DNA from: Sphingomonas baiyangensis
Lineage (GTDB): Bacteria > Pseudomonadota > Alphaproteobacteria > Sphingomonadales > Sphingomonadaceae
Direction: 5' to 3'
NCBI RefSeq assembly: GCF_005144715.1
Contig: NZ_SWKR01000001.1
Coordinates: forward strand, 248,001-312,000
DNA: 64,000 bases
Within the stretch, counting starts at the first letter, position 1; each line of letters starts with the position of its first letter. Of the stretch, positions 61,662 to 64,000 are shown one piece after another. The translations under genes were made by a program, and so were the position numbers. The notes under the pieces are model-generated. The model had not been told where the DNA came from and made no database searches. It was given only the letters and a program-made list of their open reading frames with translations.

Positions 61662-62594
61662 TCAGCCGCGCGCGATGGTCCAGGCGTCGCGTTCGCGACG
61701 GCGCTCGCGAACCTGTTCGATCGGACCGGTGCACACGCCGCGCTCGAGGTCGACGTCGATCATCGCGTCGCGCTCGAACGTCGCGTTCCCGGTGATGACG
61801 ATGCCGCCGTCGCGCGCCGCGCCGCGCACGAAGCCGCCGCGATTGCGCACCAGCACGTGGCTGCCTGTTGCAATACGGCCCGTCAGCGCGGCGGCGTGTA
61901 TCGACGCGCCCATCGCGCTGCCGCAACTGTCGGTCAGCCCAACGCCGCGCTCATAGGTGCGCACGTACAGCCCCCGCGCATCGGCAGTGACGAAGCTGAC
62001 GTTGCAGCGGCGCGGCACCAGCGCGGGTGCGGCCTCGCACCAGTCGCCCAGGGCCACGAGCTCGCCCTCGTCGATGGCGTCGACGAACGTCACCAGATGC
62101 GGGTTGGGCATCGCCACCGCGGTGAAGCGCCGCGCGCTCGGCAGACCGGGAACAATGGCGTCGATGATCTCGCCGGCGGGCAGCGCAAGCCCGACATCGC
62201 CGATCGCCGTCGATACCGCGCGCGTGAAGGTCGATACCGAAACGACGCTGGGCGCGATTGGATCGGCCAACGCCACTTCGGCCATGCTGGTGGGCAGCGA
62301 AGCGGTCGCCGCGCGCAGCCCCGTCGCCTCGAAGCCCAGTCGCGCCACGCAGCGCAGACCGTTGAGGCACGTCTCGGCCTCGCTGCCATCGGGATTGAGC
62401 ATCCGCTGGCCGAACGCCGCGCCATTGCGCCCCGGCACCAGCAGCAGCAGCCCGTCGCCCCCCACCGGCCCCGCCCGGTCGGCCAGCGCGCGCGCCGCCA
62501 TCGCCCACTGCGCGTCGGACAGCACGATCGCACGCGCGTCGATCAGCGGGAAGTCGTTGCCCGATCCCTGGCACTTGATGAAGGAGAAGCGCAT
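61662..62594 (-). CDS. dapF: Diaminopimelate epimerase-like protein (divergent)
   Basis: 310 residues. Catalytic cysteines Cys76 (in ETCLNGLRC) and Cys224 (in DSCGSAMGAS) are kept, as are KCQGSGNDF and GGDG. However the usual CGNG and CGTG motifs are altered next to each cysteine (Leu for Gly after Cys76; Ser-Ala-Met for Thr-Gly after Cys224). It is either a divergent DapF or a PLP-independent epimerase or isomerase of another substrate. Start MRFSFIKC at 62594; GGAG precedes it. dapA of the same pathway is in this window. Confidence 0.82.
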   Translation of the reverse strand: MRFSFIKCQGSGNDFPLIDARAIVLSDAQWAMAARALADRAGPVGGDGLLLLVPGRNGAAFGQRMLNPDGSEAETCLNGLRCVARLGFEATGLRAATASLPTSMAEVALADPIAPSVVSVSTFTRAVSTAIGDVGLALPAGEIIDAIVPGLPSARRFTAVAMPNPHLVTFVDAIDEGELVALGDWCEAAPALVPRRCNVSFVTADARGLYVRTYERGVGLTDSCGSAMGASIHAAALTGRIATGSHVLVRNRGGFVRGAARDGGIVITGNATFERDAMIDVDLERGVCTGPIEQVRERRRERDAWTIARG

Positions 62595-62706
62595 CGCCGT
62601 CACCTAGGTCGCGCGGCGTCCGGCGACAATGCCCGCGATTGAAGCGCGCGGTCCGCGCGGCTAGGGTCGCGGGCGCTGCCACGGGGCAGTGCGTTGGCGG
62701 AGCGGC

Positions 62707-64000
62707 ATGGACGGTATCCTATTCCTGCTCTTGCTGCTGCTCGGCGGCCTGCTCGCCAATATGCGCCGCCGCGTCGCCATGCTCGAACGCGAGCAGGCCG
62801 AGTTGCGCGGCGAGATCGCGCGCATGACTGGGCCATCGCCTCAGCCGCGAGCGATGCCGGCTACGACCGTCGCCGATCGCTCCGTCCGCACGCCCACCGT
62901 CACGCCGCCGCCCGTCGAGCAACCCGCTGCGCCGCCGGAACCATTGCCGACGACCGAATCCGAACTCACACGCTTCGATTTCGAAACGCTGGTGGGCGGG
63001 CGCCTGCCCATCTGGATCGGCGGCGCCGCGCTGGTGCTGGCGGGCTTCTTCCTGGTTCGCGTCGCGATCGACAGCGGGCTGATCGGCCCGGCGGTGCGTG
63101 CGACGCTTGCCGGCCTGTTCGCGCTGCTGCTCATCGCCGCGAGCGAGGTCGCACGGCGCCTGCCCGCCACGCGCGACGATCCGCGCGTCGGCCAGGTGCT
63201 CGCCGGCGCGGGCATCGCCAGCGCCTATGGCACCTTGTATCTGGTGGCGGCGATCTATCGCCTGGTCGCTCCGCTCCCCGCTTTCGTGATGATGCTGGCG
63301 ATCACCGGCGCCGCGCTTGGCCTCGCCATCCGGCAGGGCCCGCCTACCGCGGTGATGGCGCTCTTGGGCGGCTTCGCAGCGCCCCTCGTGGCCGGCTATG
63401 ATGCCGCCGGCCTCGGTGCGCTCCTCACCTATCTCGGCCTGTTCATCGCCGCGCTATTTGGGCTTGCGCGCAATCGCGGCTGGACGTGGCTGACGGTGGC
63501 GGCGGCGCTCGCGGGCTTCGGCTGGGTCAATTTCCTCGCGGTGGTCGAGGGTGGCGATGCCGTGTCGTCGACCGGCCTGTTCGTAGTCGCGCTCGCCATC
63601 GCGACTACGCTCGCGCTGCCTGCCACCGGCGCGCGCTGGCCGTGGCTGCGCGTCGCGCCGCTCGTTGCGGGGCTGGTGCAGCTCTTCGTGTTCGCGCCCG
63701 TACTTGCCTATGATGCGCTGGCATGGGGCTTCCACCTCGTGCTCGTCGGCGCCGCATTGCTGCTCGGCTGGCGCGACCGGACGCTGCTCCCCGCCGCGGT
63801 GGTTGCGGCCGCGCTCACCGTGGCGATGATCGCGCTGACCGGCGCGCAGCCGCAGCCGGGCATGACGCTGATAATTGCCGCCGTCGCCACGCTGATCCTC
63901 GCCGTGCCGGGCCTGCTGCTGTCGCGTAGCGCACGGCCCTGGGCGCTGATCGCCACGATCGGCCTCGCCGGCCCCGTGCTCGCCGCGCACGGCGCCTCAC
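62707..64000 (+). CDS. DUF2339 multi-pass membrane protein, N-terminal part (cut by right edge)
   Basis: The visible 431 residues have an N-terminal transmembrane helix (GILFLLLLLLGGLLANM), a coiled coil and a Pro/Thr-rich linker (about 22-85), then more than ten predicted transmembrane helices beginning about residue 97 (WIGGAALVLAGFFLVRV). This is the layout of DUF2339 proteins, function unknown. GGAG precedes the ATG. The C-terminus lies beyond the window. Divergent from the dapF-like gene. Confidence 0.8.
   Translation, partial: MDGILFLLLLLLGGLLANMRRRVAMLEREQAELRGEIARMTGPSPQPRAMPATTVADRSVRTPTVTPPPVEQPAAPPEPLPTTESELTRFDFETLVGGRLPIWIGGAALVLAGFFLVRVAIDSGLIGPAVRATLAGLFALLLIAASEVARRLPATRDDPRVGQVLAGAGIASAYGTLYLVAAIYRLVAPLPAFVMMLAITGAALGLAIRQGPPTAVMALLGGFAAPLVAGYDAAGLGALLTYLGLFIAALFGLARNRGWTWLTVAAALAGFGWVNFLAVVEGGDAVSSTGLFVVALAIATTLALPATGARWPWLRVAPLVAGLVQLFVFAPVLAYDALAWGFHLVLVGAALLLGWRDRTLLPAAVVAAALTVAMIALTGAQPQPGMTLIIAAVATLILAVPGLLLSRSARPWALIATIGLAGPVLAAHGAS

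Overview
The window is 64 kb of high-GC chromosomal DNA that looks like an alphaproteobacterium of the Sphingomonadales. The evidence is a CtrA master regulator with the full alphaproteobacterial sequence signature, 5-aminolevulinate synthase (C4 heme pathway), a Bpt/Ate-type aminoacyl-tRNA-protein transferase, two large TonB-dependent receptors, a protocatechuate 4,5-cleavage (lig) operon closest to that of Sphingobium SYK-6, and several families of short palindromic repeats between genes. Almost all coding DNA has the same high GC. Two patches, about 2950-4140 and about 59250-59800, are clearly richer in A+T and look acquired. I saw no tRNA, rRNA, CRISPR array, transposase or prophage module.

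Layout. 1-2057: a wrbA-pirin pair divergent from a LysR regulator. 2064-2946: ctrA with a CtrA-like box and a strong terminator. 2950-4140: low-GC islet with a HEPN-like protein and a frameshifted small ORF; an amidohydrolase frame (3962-5878) runs into it. 5875-14506: dehydrogenase, threonine ammonia-lyase, bpt, a TorF-like outer-membrane protein, a DISM-type diguanylate cyclase and an acyl-CoA ligase. 14526-14909: a GIY-YIG nuclease gene bracketed by two inverted palindromic repeats. 14920-22972: mfd, sdhE, recG and an ABC-F ATPase, with further palindromic repeats between them. 22986-27939: a semialdehyde dehydrogenase, then the housekeeping run xseB-ispA-coaD-ppiase-queA.

27944-35641 is the main catabolic block. 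A LysR protein with two tandem HTH domains lies upstream of DUF1932-ligJ-ligA-ligB-ligC-pobA-aldo/keto reductase, all on the minus strand and mostly with 4-bp overlaps. PobA makes protocatechuate from 4-hydroxybenzoate, LigAB opens the ring, LigC oxidises the semialdehyde and LigJ hydrates oxalomesaconate. LigI (PDC hydrolase) and the final aldolase LigK are not in this window. A second aromatic block at 39954-45238 holds a hydroxycinnamoyl-CoA hydratase-lyase, a TonB receptor, a MarR regulator and a divergent aldehyde dehydrogenase. This is the arrangement expected for ferulate or coumarate use, feeding aromatic acids towards the lig operon. Between the two blocks are hemA, murI, plsY and dprA.

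45340-64000: tgt, a membrane PQQ-type sugar dehydrogenase, then a compact divergent pair: a PrnB-like (DUF1864) protein facing a class V PLP enzyme that is followed by a TonB receptor. I regard this as the best candidate for an undescribed metabolic system. After it come dapA, slt, greB, uup, a lipoprotein in the second low-GC patch, a MASE1-PAS-GGDEF diguanylate cyclase, a divergent dapF homologue and a DUF2339 membrane protein cut by the right edge. All family assignments come from reading motifs and remembered family sequences; no database search was run.
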